Below, piece after piece: positions 20,736 through 34,544 of a stretch of DNA of 60,000 nt. The notes below the pieces were generated by a model that did no database searches, had not been told where the DNA came from, and saw only the letters and a program-made list of their open reading frames with translations. The position numbers and the translations under genes were made by a program. The stretch is from Owenia fusiformis (Eukaryota; Annelida; Polychaeta; Sabellida; Oweniidae), in contig CAIIXF020000008.1 in the NCBI GenBank assembly GCA_903813345.2, forward strand, positions 15,052,822-15,112,821, written 5' to 3'. How positions within the stretch are numbered: position 1 is the stretch's first letter; the number at the start of each line of letters is the position of its first letter.

Positions 20736-23700
20736 TTATTAACGGGTGCTTTATGAAGTCAGCTTTAATAAATTTGAAGTAATTCCCCGTTTTAAACCTT
20801 TGATAGAAACAAAGATGTCACTTCTGAGTACTGACCATATGTAAATGGGCTTATATGTGCGCCGTGTAAGAAATCCAAAGATGCCAACAATCATATCTAC
20901 GGAAGCTTCCAGAGAGTTAGGGGGCAGATACATAATATACATGAATTGATATTAATGGATTTTTGTTTCAGTTGAAGGGCATGCGCATATAACAGTACAA
21001 TAAGAGTGTATAATTACATCCAGTTTGAAAAAATCGGGGAAAAAGTATAAAAAGTTTTCAAGAACAATATATACTTTTGGCAATGAGAACAAATATATAT
21101 TGCTTTGTATATGTACATATAAAGGTAAATGTATATTTATTTAGTGACATGATTAATTTTTGACGCCGAATGATACTGGCTTCCGAAGTATACTGATGGG
21201 TTGTGTCGCCGATACATCAGCCGCGCGGAATGCGGCATAGCCCCCCCCCGACAACTTTTGAAATTTATACCCTCTCTGGCACATTTTGAGCATATCTGAG
21301 AGCCATATTTGCATCATTAAATACAAGCTCTAAAAAAGAATTCTGGAAAAAGAAGGGAGGGGCGGACGGGCCTGCGTAATTAGTAATTTGGTCTTCAATG
21401 CACGATCTTCCATTACACTAAAATTTATTCTAGAATGTCCATTGTTGTCAATCGCACCTGGTAATAAAATAGCATTCAACAATAACAATAGCTTTCCGCG
21501 GAAAAAACATCAATTCAAAACTGGCCAAACAGATTTCAATTTTACAATGGTATCAACGAAAGGCAGATGGTCAGCAATTTTTTATGCTGGCGTGATGATC
21601 TTTGGTCTCATATAAATGATAAGCTCTCTGACACTACGTGGCTATAAAGGTTTAATTATCTTGACACGCCAGGACCTTCAGACTTTTTATCTATTGTTAT
21701 TTCGAAAAAGCTATTTTCTGAAATAACACTTTGAACTTCGCCAGTTGTATCTATTGTTATGTGACTGGCCATTACACACACACGTTTCCATAATAAGAAC
21801 AAAGGGTCTACATGGATCGCTCATGTGTTCCAAATGCTTCTATTAGCATTAATTGAATATTATCAAAGGACTGTCATGTATCAGTTACTGCGGAAAGATG
21901 TTATTCAAAAAACGGATTAAAGCAGATAATCCCATTGAATTTTTACGACATCGACAGCAATTGATGTAAGGCCTTTGTGCATTTATATAAAACCAAACAA
22001 AATACACCTGATCATAGCTTTATGTTCATGTAATGGCAAAGTTCCATTTAGAGATTGAGATGAAAGAAAGGGGTTAAATATCTGGTCATGATACGTATGA
22101 TTTGTATGTTTGCATTCGTCTGGATTTGCTTTCTGTTGACCGTTGGTCATTCCCTTCGACAGCTGTGTCACTTTATGGCAATTTAATTAATTAAATAACT
22201 CTGATTAATGACTAAAGCTCATGGAATTAATCGTAACATAAATGAAACGGTTACTATGGTGACCAGTTGCCAGGCATAACGTTTATAGATATTAAAATTG
22301 AAATTAATTATTGCATGACTATTGCCGATGGTTAAAGTTGAACTTCAGACGGTTAGCCGTTGCTTCACCCGTCGTTAGTTAATTCGCACACGCTCAGCAC
22401 CGAGCCTTCTTTTAGCTAATTTTAAATTATGATCGGGGGACATGGATGAATCGAAACAAAAGTACAATTTCATTAACAAAACGTGCTGCAAAATCGATGA
22501 TTAAATAATTGTGTAAAACAATATTTTATCGTGCATGTGTATGTTTTATAATAAATGGTTTGCGCTATTCTAGATAAGAGACGTAATTTGAGCTGATTGT
22601 CCGATGACCTTGCGTCCTTGATAGTTTGAACATGTTTTCTTATCATTTATAAGTAAATGTAATGAACGTAATAAGAATTTGTGATTCGTGAACACTTAAA
22701 AGTTGTAATTTGTATGAGACATAAAATTGTTATAAATATGAGTTTCTTTAAAGACAGGTGTGGGGACATTTCTTGGGAAGGTATGTTCAATGGAATTCTT
22801 TGAACATCGGAGCTATAAAATTCTGAGGGTCACGACTTGTAGCCATCATTTAAATATTACAACCCAAAGACATTACAAAAACCTTTCAATGTATTTTGAA
22901 AGAAAAAAACCGGTCCACTGCTCTTTTATATGACAAAAATGACCAAAAAACCACAACAATGGCAGAATTACTAGTCTAGAACTGACGGCGATTGTTCTAC
23001 AATAGAGGCACCAAATGAGAGCACCCTCTGTGGTCAACTGCCGGGTAGAAATCACAAAGCGCCATGAAACGTGTCTGACAGAGGTCACAATCAGGGAATT
23101 ATTACCTGGCCAAGCAGATTAATAATTGATCGGAAAAATCATTTGGGAACAAAAAACTATCAAGGTGCAAATTGTATGAATTGTGGCTATCACACAACAG
23201 AGACTACTGGACAATGGGGAACCATATAGGGGCTAAAGGCAACAACCTGCAGCCCCGTAGAAACAATTAAGTTTGTAAAAAACTTTTTCACTTTCTCACG
23301 TGATAAACTTGGCCTTCGGAGCTTGGAATAATTATGAGTGAAAGAAATTAAAATTGAATAATTATAGAAAAAATTAGAGCATATAAGACCATTTAGTTTG
23401 AATTAATTTATTGTGACATTTACAAATGTAATTCGATCCAGCCAAACAACAGCTGCATCATTCGAGTTTGAGGAAGAAATTATCCATCTCTTTCCTTCCT
23501 AAAGTTTGACTCAACTCAGATTTCGTAATTTATCCCCTTACTAAGTTCAAGTTATTTTAAGACTGAATATTAATTCATTGTTATTCATTAAGTGGGAGTT
23601 TTATGCAACTATTGTATCTCAACACGTTCTCAATTTTAATTTCATTTGCGCATTTCAATATTTCATTACAATAGATAATCGAAGTTTTTTGTTATTTTTT

Positions 23701-24695
23701 TTTACAAAAATTGTAGTAATTTACATCATTTATACATTTATGTTGAGCAATAAGCTCTTATTCCTTATATTATTATCACTTTACATGTTGTAATCTGGAA
23801 ACGCTGGAACCAATGAGATTCCGTTTACATATACCGATTTGTGATTTTGTCGCTTGTGTCTTCATCAACGTCGCGGGGGTTACATATTAGTTACATATTG
23901 AAAGAGTAAATGATTTACTGTATCTTTAAATAAATTTCCGCATTTTTCATAACAATTATATAACATTACATACTTATCCTTTCATAAGTTTGGCAACTCT
24001 AATGACTCTATGGAATCACGTGTTAAAGATGAACAACCCGTAATAACAGAACTACTGCAAACGTAAATTGACTTCAAATTGCAATGTTCCCGAATTTTAA
24101 AGCAACTTTAGTTTGACTACTTCATTTGTAACAGCTGAGGTTAGTTGCATATGAAAAGTCCAATACCTCACCAAAGGAACATTAGTGTATTCCTTTAATC
24201 ATATAATACCTTGATGGATCACGATACTAATGGAGAACTTGGGTTGACAAAACGTATGGAAGGGAGTGTACATGTGTATTTGCACGCAACACCATTCTTT
24301 TATATAAATTGCATAACAATTTTGAGTAAGTTATGTAACCTGAAAAATGAAGGATATTACAAACTATCAGTGCATATTACGAAATTTAGTTAAATCATAA
24401 CGTTACCATTAGGAACTCACCACTAAAACCAAACTCTGATTCCATGATTTTGATTATGCACTTAAAGGGCCTTAATTTACATTTGGATTTATAGGTTAAA
24501 GATGGTAATAAAAAATCTATTGTAAAGATCTGTAGCGAGGGAGCAATCATCAACGCCTATGCAAAACGCGGAATAACTACTATTATGTACCAAACAAATG
24601 TATCATGTCATTACTTAAGATACGTTATATATTATCAATATTGTTAAATAAAATCGTTTATGTTCTGAATGAAATTGAAATGGGGGAGATAATAC
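20736..24695. other. Gene-poor region
   Basis: No convincing gene, RNA or satellite. There is a C9 run at 21241-21249. Short open frames lack family signatures, paired splice sites and coding composition. Distal regulatory elements cannot be excluded. Confidence 0.4.
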
Positions 24696-24780
24696 CCCGG
24701 CTTTGCATTCGTTCGACTCCACTTCTTAAAAGAGAGCTTCGTCTTCGGTAGTTTGTAACTAGACTCTGCGCGCAGGGTAG
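24696..24780. repeat. Dispersed repeat copy (partner at 53221-53300)
   Basis: Shares CTTTGCATTCGTTCGA, a GAGAGCTTCRTCT segment and AACTAGACTCTGCGCGCAGG with 53221-53300 in the same order and orientation. Its parent element is unknown. Confidence 0.6.
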
Positions 24781-27700
24781 TGAGATAACGATGTCGATCA
24801 CGGAATGTATCGTTAACCTCAAAACGCTTTCCCGCGGCAGTACAATGAAGTCACCTCTATAACTTGAACACTGGCTAAAGATTATGACCTAAATGACTTG
24901 GAAACAATAAACAATTGTCTATTGTGGGTATAGTTGGAAAGATATGCAACGGTTAAAATGATAGGCACATGCGTTGACCAACTAGTTGGGGTCAGTTCTT
25001 GGCCAAAATCAGTCCGTCCACTAGGCAACCCAAATGTCTTCATATCAAGCACAAGTATCTAACATTTTGACACGCGTGAAATAAATTGTCGATTCGTCAT
25101 TCCTTTTGAAATTGAATGAATGCTGCAGTGCACAAATATAAAAAATATTTGAACAATGCGTAAGGATTCGAGAAAGTGGTAATCGAGATTCTTGGATATT
25201 TGTTATCCTTCCTCGAAGACGTAAAATCATCATTCGAAAAAGAGACTCGAGACCACCCATGACGTAAAATAAGGTAATATAAGAACTTTTAATTCGATCT
25301 ACTATTCAGTGCGGTTTTTATAAAATATGTAAATAATTACAAAAAACGAAAAACTGCTCGTAAAAAGTAAAATCTATTTAAATATTTCATCACAATTGTC
25401 ACGTAATTTGGCAGTGAAAGCTTTTATACAATCAGTTTTGATCATGGTCGTTACAAATGAATAGTTCATCTTTGTGTACTTCTACTAATTGCTTCAGAAG
25501 GCCTTTAATACCACGTTATACGTAATTAGTGCACAATGGGCAGCATTTGAAAGTAACTTTCAAAAACCAAGTATGATTTATAACTTAATATTAACACTCG
25601 AATAGTGCCTAAAACAAGAAAAAGATTAAAACGACGGTAATCAAAATCTGAATTAAAATACTAGTAATAACAGTTATAGACTAGCATAACACTATATAAA
25701 ACCATCATCATTAAATAAGGTCTCAAGACGGCATAATGAAAGGACATAAGAATTAGGGAATCATTATGACTTCTGAATAGTCTCCACCGCAACACCTGTC
25801 ACTATATTTCAAATATGCCCTCAAAACCAGGGATCAGGTCGTCTTACACAACGACTACTTAGTGAGTAGTCCCCCAATGTGGAAGCAGTCGCAGATTTAG
25901 TGAAATCATTTTACAGCCGCTGCTGTAATATATACAATAGTAAAAATTCCCTTTTACGCGATTATTATTGTCATACTTTATAAGTTATTTCCTATTTTTA
26001 TTACGTATCATTTCAAGTGTAGTTTCATTTCAATTGACAAACATGACAATATGTATACTTGTGCAATACTATATTATTTGTTTGTTTATAACAGACGTCA
26101 ATTACTTGTATCTTCGAATCGTAAACAAGAAAACATGAAACATGAGTTTCGAACATTGGTGTTATTTATAAAACTTGTTCTTTGAATTCGGGATCTACGA
26201 ATTATATACTGTGTGATGGTTGGTTGGTTGGTTGGTTGGTTGGTTGGTTGGTTGGTTGGTACTTAAATTGTACGGAAAAACACTGATTGAACATGCACGA
26301 TTACACGACTGTATCAAGGGCTTGAACTGGCTTCCCACATAACGCATGTATAACTCAGCTTGTTATGAAAACATCAAAAAACTTTATGAAATTCAAAACT
26401 GCCGTAGCATTGTCAGAACTTTAATGTGACATAATGCGTTTCCGCTTTAACACTGGCATCATTAGGAACAGAAGCTTTCAATTAGTAACTTAATATGTGA
26501 TGTCTCCCTTCCATTAGGTAATTGCATTCATATTTGCGCAAAAATAGGTTTCTGACTGCCACCAGAATCCTATTTTTGCACTCTATCGACCATATAACCA
26601 GAGAGAAACATGTTGAAATGTGTTTGACATGCAATCCTGTGAATTGTTCACGATCGAGCGAGATGTAGCTACCTATACATTATAGAGAATCGCCGGAAAG
26701 TTACCGAAATGGGAACATAGCATTGTTGCAATTATGTAATACCTCATTAGTAGTCTAATTTCCAGGGAATCGATTGTTTTTCGCACTACGACATCCCCAG
26801 GGCAAAGCTTTTAATGAAAATAAGCACAAATGAATCAAATTTAATAGGCTAATAATATTTAATCAATCTAGGCATAAACAATGAATATTCGATCATAAAA
26901 CACAAGTTTAGATTACAATACAAATCGGAAAAACAAAAAGGATTCAAATCTTTCTTCATCCTAGATTCAAATATATATTACAACAGTCCTGTTTTATGAA
27001 CACAATTAAAACATATTCTCATCACAATTTTTCTGTTTTGCAACAGTAATATGAAACTGATAAGGAAATAATATGACTTCATGATGCTAAATTCAATGAA
27101 GACAATTGTATATTTTGGTCGTTATGCTCGAAATAACAAAGTTATGTTTTTCAATGGCAAGGGATATTATATAGTTTAATGTACATTATTTACAGGTGTA
27201 CGTCATACCTCAGAGATGACACATATTGATTCCCTATGTCACATGAACTTACTGTCAGTTAAGTCAATGGGAATTTATGTTTTTCATAAATGTTATTTCC
27301 CCTTTACTGGTAAACAGGATCATTAAAGTATACATTTTTATTTTCGACGTTGGATGTTTCTCCTGACTTTTGAATACTCGTGACTTATGTAATCGTCATG
27401 TAATCCAAAGATATCTAATCAAATAGGACTCGTTACATTTTTTATCAAGGTCAGACATTCAGAACCTAATTATAAATAAGTGGTTCTTACATGTTTTTGT
27501 ATGTTTACATTAACATGTTTGCAGGATAGAAAATGAGCATATTATGTAGCACATATTTACTTCTTATATGATTTCTCATGACTATATAATCATATTAAAC
27601 AGATCATTTCAAATTTTAAAGGATGACCAAACAGGATCGGGGAGCTTTTGGGATATGAATATAGCAGATCTAAATATGAAGTCGCAGGGTTATTTCGTTA

Positions 27701-28759
27701 TTACACGTGTTGTAAATCTTTTCTTCATGAACCAAACTGTTTTAAACCTAAGATGAAAAAAAGAGTCTAACATGTTGAAAAGAAAATAGTTTAATCCCAT
27801 AATGATGTTAACATGGCAGTAGTACGTAGTCCAGGTTTTCTTCCGACATGCCTCGCTAAACTTGAACAAAGCTGGTCATTTTTGTATTCCCGTGTTACTG
27901 GAGAATTTTATTTCAATTAGTTGTTGATTAAAGCAGTAAAAACTCCATATATAGTTAATATATTGTTTGAAGGTATCATCAAAAGTGGTTTTTAAAGACT
28001 TTTTTGCCCGATAATTATGTACTTTGTATTCCCATTATTTTAGTTGGACATGCACCTATGAGCAATAAATGATATTACTACATAGCATTAGCATATATCC
28101 AAAACCTATTTAGTGTCGAAAAACTATGAAAATTGGTAGTCTCCGATCAGCTCGACTGAAAAATTCGAAATTTTAAATTAGAAGAATAGAATATTTTGGT
28201 ACCAATGGAAAGCTGAAAACATGGAGAAAAGGTCCGGGAATTAACAAGTGCATTAAAGTGAATCAGAGAAAAAATGCATTTTATAATTTCATTCTTATTG
28301 AAAACTAGGATGAAAAAATTATATCATTCTTCATCATATGGTTGAAATCAAAGGTATGTTTATGTAGATATATTTATGGTTAAAAATTAAAAAAATTATC
28401 GATTGTGCCAACCTCGTAACATTACTGAATTCTAAAAATGCTAATGCAAAATTCAAGATATGCTTTAAAAATAAGATTGAATGCTGAAGAGCAAATTGAA
28501 GTTTTATTTAGTCTCTTGTTAATGGTATAAGAGAATTGAGTATTGTACAATTAATAGTGGACTATTTCAACTGTTTTTAAACATTTGACATGTGTTTAAG
28601 ATGGAGTGAAATTTAAATATTCACGGAACGAGGACCGTAAGCCAACACCTCTCCTTTTTAAATGTCAGCTTTTCTATTAAAAATGTCTATAACTAGTTTT
28701 TTGAGTGACAAAAATAACATTTAAATGGCCAAGAAGTTCAAACTTTCATGGCGAACGTG
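24781..28759. other. Gene-poor region with a (TGGT)n microsatellite
   Basis: No gene recognised. Eleven TGGT units form a perfect microsatellite at 26217-26260. Confidence 0.5.
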
Positions 28760-29561
28760 ACCCCCTATCACACCAAACTAGTTCTTACCCGTTCTTGCCA
28801 GTCCTACGAAAACGTTGTAAAACGGGCTCAATCTGGCTGTGGTCGGGAAATATGTCTAAAATAAATAGCTACTTCGTTCTTAAAAAGTCTTCAATACGTC
28901 CATCTCGTTCGCAGTTCGTTCAGGTCGCACCACGTCGGTGTGCAACGTCATAGAACGCGTCCCTTAGTCTAGAAGGTCAACATGACCTGATTACAGAACG
29001 GTATGGTCGCCATCGAATTTTGAATCGATTCAAAATTCTAAAATCACCTTCCCGTCTGAGAACGTTCATGAAGCTCGTAAATAAACCTTAGAAAGTTGCA
29101 GCTACGTTCATTCCGTTCGCACTCAGCAGTTTAAAACCAGTTTTGAAGAACGCAGTGGCAACTTGTTTGGTGTGATAGCTATATTTTTGCCAACTCGTTC
29201 ATAAGCAGTGTTAAATACGTTCTTAATCAGTTTAAACCCGTTTGCAATTAGTTCTACCTCGTTCTCAATACGACCTCAGACAGTTCAACTCGTTGTTAAA
29301 ACGTCCCTTGTAGGATTGAAGTACGACGGTTCCGTTCGTAGTACGTCCAGCTCGTCGTTAGTACGTTGTCACTTGTTCTAATTGTAGACCACGAGAACAT
29401 TTTGAGCATGTTCTAAGGTCTAGAGGACCTACCCGTTCGAGTACGTTCGATGAAGTTTGTAAATAGACCCCAAACGGTTCTAAGTACGTCCAGTCCGTTC
29501 GTACACAGTTGAAGCCCGTTTTCGAGAACGTAGTGAAAACTAGTTGGTGTGATAGTAGGGT
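28760..29561. mobile_element. CGTTC-rich TIR element, copy 1 (802 bp)
   Basis: Left end ACCCCCTATCACACCAAACT and right end the inverted ...TTGGTGTGATAGTAGGGT. The interior is full of CGTTC/ACGT/GTT motifs, spaced about 10 bp apart in places, quite unlike the flanks. An internal copy of TTGTTTGGTGTGATAGCT (about 29163) looks like a third TIR end. Two further copies lie at 49293-50999 and 51069-51316. There is no intact ORF; frames shared by the copies contain no known domain. It is likely a non-autonomous DNA transposon. Confidence 0.85.
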
Positions 29562-29729
29562 GAGCGAAGGAAAGGGCACTCAGAGAGGGTGTTTTACCCG
29601 TCGGAGAGACTTTTCATGAGGGAGACAAATATGGATATAGTTAATTACAAAAGACAAATAACAACCACAATATTGTGTGTGCTTGTTGTTTTAAATCAAA
29701 CGACTTGACATACTTAACTGGCATAAATA

Positions 29730-30963
29730 ACTGTTCCACAACTAGTTACTTCGACGGAACGTCAATGTAACAAAATGGATGAACTTCTTGGTTACGAGTT
29801 TTTTTTGGTTTCTCGATTAAACCCAGTCAAGTCAAGTTGCAGATTGTAATTTGGCACAAAGCTAGAAAAATATAGTCTAGCTTTAATAAATTTCTTCGAT
29901 TTGGAATCTGTTTTGTAATTGAAGTTGCAATTCATATATTTAGTCCCTCGCTTTTGTTACATTGACAAAAGTCCGTTATATTACAAATGTATGTTACTTT
30001 GACGACTTGCGTCAATGTAACAACGTCTAAATGCATGCATAACAGCTTTATTTAAAAATAAAATTCCAAACCAAAAGCATTTCTTCAAGCTAGACTATAT
30101 TGTCTAGCTTTGTGCCAAATGATGGTCCGCACATTGACTTATTAGTAGGTTTCAATCGAGTGGAAGCGCTTGTTGAAGCGAGACTTAACTTCTTTCTTTG
30201 AACCGAGCCTACAGACGGATCTTGCGCATTCATTTAACATTTGGCGAAAAACCAGTGTCATTAAATGGTTTAACAGTAAAGTCAATTCAAAAAATAATAA
30301 AAAGAAACAAATATTTGGAACCACTGTATAAAGATAAACATGATCGTGAGTTAAATAGAACAGACTACTTTAAAATGGCTTATAGCTGCACGAAACAAAA
30401 TAAAATTCGACAACTCCAATTTAAGATTCTTCATGGTATTTGTACCACAAATGCTTACTTAAGCAGATAGGAATTAAACAGGATAATAAATGTAGTTACC
30501 GTCCACTAAGAGACACTTTAAAGCACAAGTTTTTGAAAGCTATTAAAGAGAATTTAAAGACTAATTATTTATAATGTAAATCTTGATTTTTATGCCCATG
30601 ATGGTGTTCGGAAGATCTATAAATATGAAAACATTTTGCTAAATAGGCTATCACTAGCAATCAAATATTATATACTCGTATATTAGGTAAATCCCAACTT
30701 GGACGAGACTCAATTCGAAAATACCATGTTTTTATATATACAAGAACGAGAACTTTTGGATATGACTGTTGCGAATGTCTGAATGAATGGACGTAGTGTG
30801 AAAGTGGTTTAATATTTTATCTTTGTCTTGTAAAATGTATTATTTCATGTTTGATTCAATAAAAAAAGGTTTCAATCGAGAAAACAAAAAACTCGTATCC
30901 AGGAAGTTCATCCATTTTGTTACATTGACGTTCCGTCAAAGTAACTATAGTTGTGGAACAGTG
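29730..30963. mobile_element. Foldback element split by a LINE fragment
   Basis: The left end ACTGTTCCACAACT and the right end AGTTGTGGAACAGTG are inverted, followed on both arms by GACGGAACGTCAATGTAACA and GGATGAACTTC. The arms continue inward through ACGAGTTTTTT, TCTCGATT and TTTGGCACAAAGCTAG to about 30000. ATAAATA lies at both edges (29723-29729 and 30964-30970), probably the target duplication. Without the insert at 30161-30866 (and one copy of its target duplication) the element is about 510 bp. Confidence 0.85.
30161..30866 (+). pseudogene. 3' fragment of a non-LTR retrotransposon (ORF2 C-terminus)
   Basis: It is flanked by AGGTTTCAATCGAG at 30147-30160 and 30867-30880, a 14-bp target duplication, and ends AATAAAAAAA. 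The frame from about 30198 to 30470 reads like the thumb/C-terminal region of LINE ORF2, with KIRQLQFKILHGICTTNAYL. Past a stop codon, translation continues with a Cys-containing segment (IGIKQDNKCSY) and then decays. There is no RT active site, so it was truncated on insertion and is now broken. It belongs to a different LINE lineage from the one at 5391. Confidence 0.7.
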
Positions 30964-30970
30964 ATAAATA

Positions 30971-31159
30971 CTCAATTGTAAAGGTAGTATATATCTACAA
31001 TGCACCACACTTATGATTAAATACATTCGTGACATTTGTACACTACGACTTATTCACAGTGTTATTGGCAAAGAGATGAACCGGCCGGGATAGGTGTAAA
31101 GTTAGCTGGTCTTTAGAACATAAGTGTTATTCTCAGACCACATAAAAATAATCTAATTT
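30971..31159. other. Short unique spacer before the 100-bp satellite
   Basis: No gene or repeat recognised. Confidence 0.4.
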
Positions 31160-34100
31160 GGGGTATAATTCACAATTGGCCAGTTCACCTAACAATTGTT
31201 TTACAACATGGAATAAAAGAAAAAATAATTATATAAGTAACTAGAGTGGGCTTACTTAGGGGTATTGCTTAGCGTAGTGTCAGTTCACCAAATAATACTT
31301 AAACAACATGTAATAAATATACAAATAGTGACAATAGAAAGTAGAGTGGGCTTACTCGGGGTATTGCATAACAATTGGTCACCAAATAGAAAAACAACAT
31401 GGAATAAATAAACAAAAAATTACATAAGTAAGTAGAGTGGGCTTATTTGGGGGTATTGCATATTAATCGGTCAGTTTCAACGCATAATACTGAAACAACT
31501 TGGAATAATAGTTACATATGAAAGTAAAGTGGGCTTACTAATGGGTATCACCTAACAATTGATTAGTTCACCTAATAATACTTAAACAACATGGAATAAA
31601 TGGACAAATAGTCATATAAGTAAGTAGAGTGGAGTAACTCGGGAGTATGACATAACAATTGGGCAGGTCACCTCATAAACAACAACTTAAACAACATGGA
31701 ATAAATAGACAAATAGTTACATAAGTAAGTAAAGTGGGTTTACTTGGGGGTATCACCTAACAATTTTTCACTTCACTCAATGATACTAAGACAACATGGA
31801 ATAAATAGACAAATAGTTACATAAGTAAGTAGAGTGGGCTTACTAGTGGGTATCACCTAACAATTTGTCACTTCACTCAATGATACTTAGACAACATGGA
31901 ATAAATAGACAAATAGTTACATAAGTAAGTAGAGTGGGCTTACTAGTGGGTATTACCTAACAATTTGTAATTTCACTCAATGCAATGATACTTAGACAAC
32001 ATGGAATAAATAGACAAATAGTTACATAAGTAAGTAGAGTGGGCTTACTAGTGGGTTTCACCTAACAATTTGTCATTTCACTCAATGCAATGATACTTAG
32101 ACAACATGGAATAAATAGACAAATAGTTACATAAGTAAGTAGAGTGGGCTTACTAGTGGGTATCACCTAACAATTTGTCATTTCACTTCATGATACTTAG
32201 ACAACATGGAATAAATAGACAGATAGTTACATAAGTAAGTAGAGTGGGCTTACTAGTGGGTATCACCTAACAATTTGTCATTTCACTTAATGATACTTAG
32301 ACAACATGGATTAAATAGACAAATAGTTACATAAGTAAGTAGAATGGGCTTACTAGTGGGTATCACCTAACAATTTGTCACTTCACTCAATGATACTTAG
32401 ACAACATGGAATAAATAGACAAATAGTTACATAAGTAAGTAAAGTGGGCTTACTTGGGGGTATCACCTAACAATTTGTCACTTCACTTAATGATACTTAG
32501 ACAACATGGAATAAACAGACAAATAGTTACATAAGTAAGTGGAGTGGGCTTACTAGTGGGTATCACCTAACAATTTTTCACTTCACTCAATGATACTAAG
32601 ACAACATGGAATAAATAGACAGATAGTTACATAAGTAAGTAGAGTGGGCTTACTAGTGGGTATCACCTAACAATTTGTCATTTCACTCAATGATACTTAG
32701 ACAACATGGAATAAATAGACAAATAGTTACATAAGTAAGTAAAGTGGGCTTACTTGGGGGTATCACCTAACAATTTGTCACTTCACTTAATGATACTTAG
32801 ACAACATGGAATAAATAGACAAATAGTTACATAAGTAAGTAAAGTGGGCTTACTTGGGGGTATCACCTAACAATTTGTCACTTCACTCAATGATACTTAG
32901 ACAACATGGAATAAACAGACAAATAGTTACATAAGTAAGTGGAGTGGGCTTACTAGTGGGTATCACCTAACAATTTGTCACTTCACTCAATGATACTTAG
33001 ACAACATGGAATAAATAGACAAATAGTTACATAAGTAAGTAAAGTGGGCTTACTTGGGGGTATCACCTAACAATTTGTCACTTCACTTAATGATACTTAG
33101 ACAACATGGAATTAATGGACAAATAACATGGACTAAATAGACAAATAGTTACATAAGTAAGTAGAGTGGGCTTACTTGGGGGTATCACCTATCAATTTGT
33201 CACTTCACTTAATGATACTTAGACAACATGGAATAAATGGGCAAATAACATGGAATAAATAGACAAATAGTTACAGAAGTAAGTAGAGTGGGCTTACTTG
33301 GGGGTATCACCTAACAATTTGTCACTTCACTTAATGATACTTAGACAACATGGAATAAATGGACAAATAGTTACATAAGTAAGTAGAGTGGGCTTACTTG
33401 GGGGTATCACCTAACAATTTGTCACTTCACTTAATGATATATACTTAGACAACATGGAATAAATGGACAAATAACATGGAATAAATAGACAAATAGTTAC
33501 ATAAGTAAGTAGAGTGGGCTTACTTGGGGGTATCACCCAACAATTTGTCACTTCACTTAATGATACTTAGACAACATGGAATAAATGGACAAATAGTTAC
33601 ATAAGTAAGTAGAATGGGCTTACTTGGGGGTATCACCTAACAATTTGTCACTTCACTTAATGATACTTAGACAACATGGAATAAATGGACAAATAGTTAC
33701 ATAAGTAAGTAGAGTGGGCTTACTAGTGGGTATCACCTAACAATTTGTCATTTCACTCAATGATACTTAGACAGCATGGAATAAATGGACAAATAGTTAC
33801 ATAAGTAATTCGAGTGGGCTTACTTGTGGGTATCACCTAACAAGTTGTGACTTCAATCAATGATACTTAGACAACATGGAATAAATCGACAAATAGTTAC
33901 ATAAGTAAGTAGAGTGGGCTTACTTGGGGGGGGGGGTATCAACAATTGGTGAGTTCAATAGATAGACAAATAGTTATATGTAAGTAGTGTGGGTTTATTA
34001 GGGGTATTGCATAACAATTGGTCAGTTCACCTAATAATACTCAGCATGGATTCAATAGACAAATACTGTAGTTACATAACTAAATAGAATGGGGTTACTT

Positions 34101-34215
34101 AGGGGTTTTGCCCAACGTAAGGTCAGTTCACCTAATCATACTTTAACAGCGTGGAACAAATAGACAAAATATAGTGACAATAGTATAGTAAGTAAGGTGG
34201 GATTTAACTTTGGGA
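31160..34215. repeat. 100-bp satellite array
   Basis: About 30 units with an exact 100-bp period through the centre: ACAACATGGA recurs at 32101, 32301, 32401, 32701 and 33001. The unit contains ACATGGAATAAATAGACAAA, TAGTTACATAAGTAAGTAGA and GTGGGTATCACCTAACAATT. Two subtypes differ at ACTAGTGGGT versus ACTTGGGGGT. A longer variant with a duplicated AACATGGAATAAATGGACAA segment occurs near 33110, 33235 and 33460. Units at both margins (31160-31560 and 33930-34215) are much more diverged than those in the middle. A last worn unit may lie at 34335-34395. No coding. Confidence 0.96.
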
Positions 34216-34459
34216 ATTACCTTATATTCAATTCAATGTTAAATCGATTCAATTTATTTCACAATACAATTGTGTCAAATCATACTTGTACCATATATCG
34301 GGGCGATCATCTAATTATGGTATGGATAATGGTTAATAATTAGACAAATAGTTGTATTTGAAAGTCGGCGAGTGGGTTACTAGTAACTTTGAGTTTTATC
34401 TAACATTACATTCGTAACAGAAATCTACATAAATTCGCGTTCACCTGCTCCGACTGATA

Positions 34460-34464
34460 AAACA
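34460..34464. repeat. 5-bp direct repeat at left edge of the zinc-finger unit
   Basis: AAACA abuts the 47-bp terminal repeat here, and again at 36433-36437. It is a possible target site duplication. Confidence 0.5.
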
Positions 34465-34511
34465 CACGAGGGGAAAGAGTACCCGTGTATATACAACCTA
34501 CCGCCGAGCAA
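34465..34511 (+). promoter_or_regulatory. Left 47-bp terminal repeat, probable core promoter
   Basis: It holds a TATA-like GTGTATATAC (34485-34494), about 50 bp before the start codon of the zinc-finger gene. TACCGCCGAGCAA occurs at its inner end and is repeated at 34523-34535. Confidence 0.45.
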
Positions 34512-34544
34512 GACACGCACATACCGCCGAGCAAATGTTTGATA

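Noticed and set aside
29358-29579. Open frame in TIR copy 1 that recurs in copy 2 (50807-51010)
   Set aside because: Conservation is explained by the two copies being the same transposon; indels and the motif periodicity do not follow codons, and no domain is visible.
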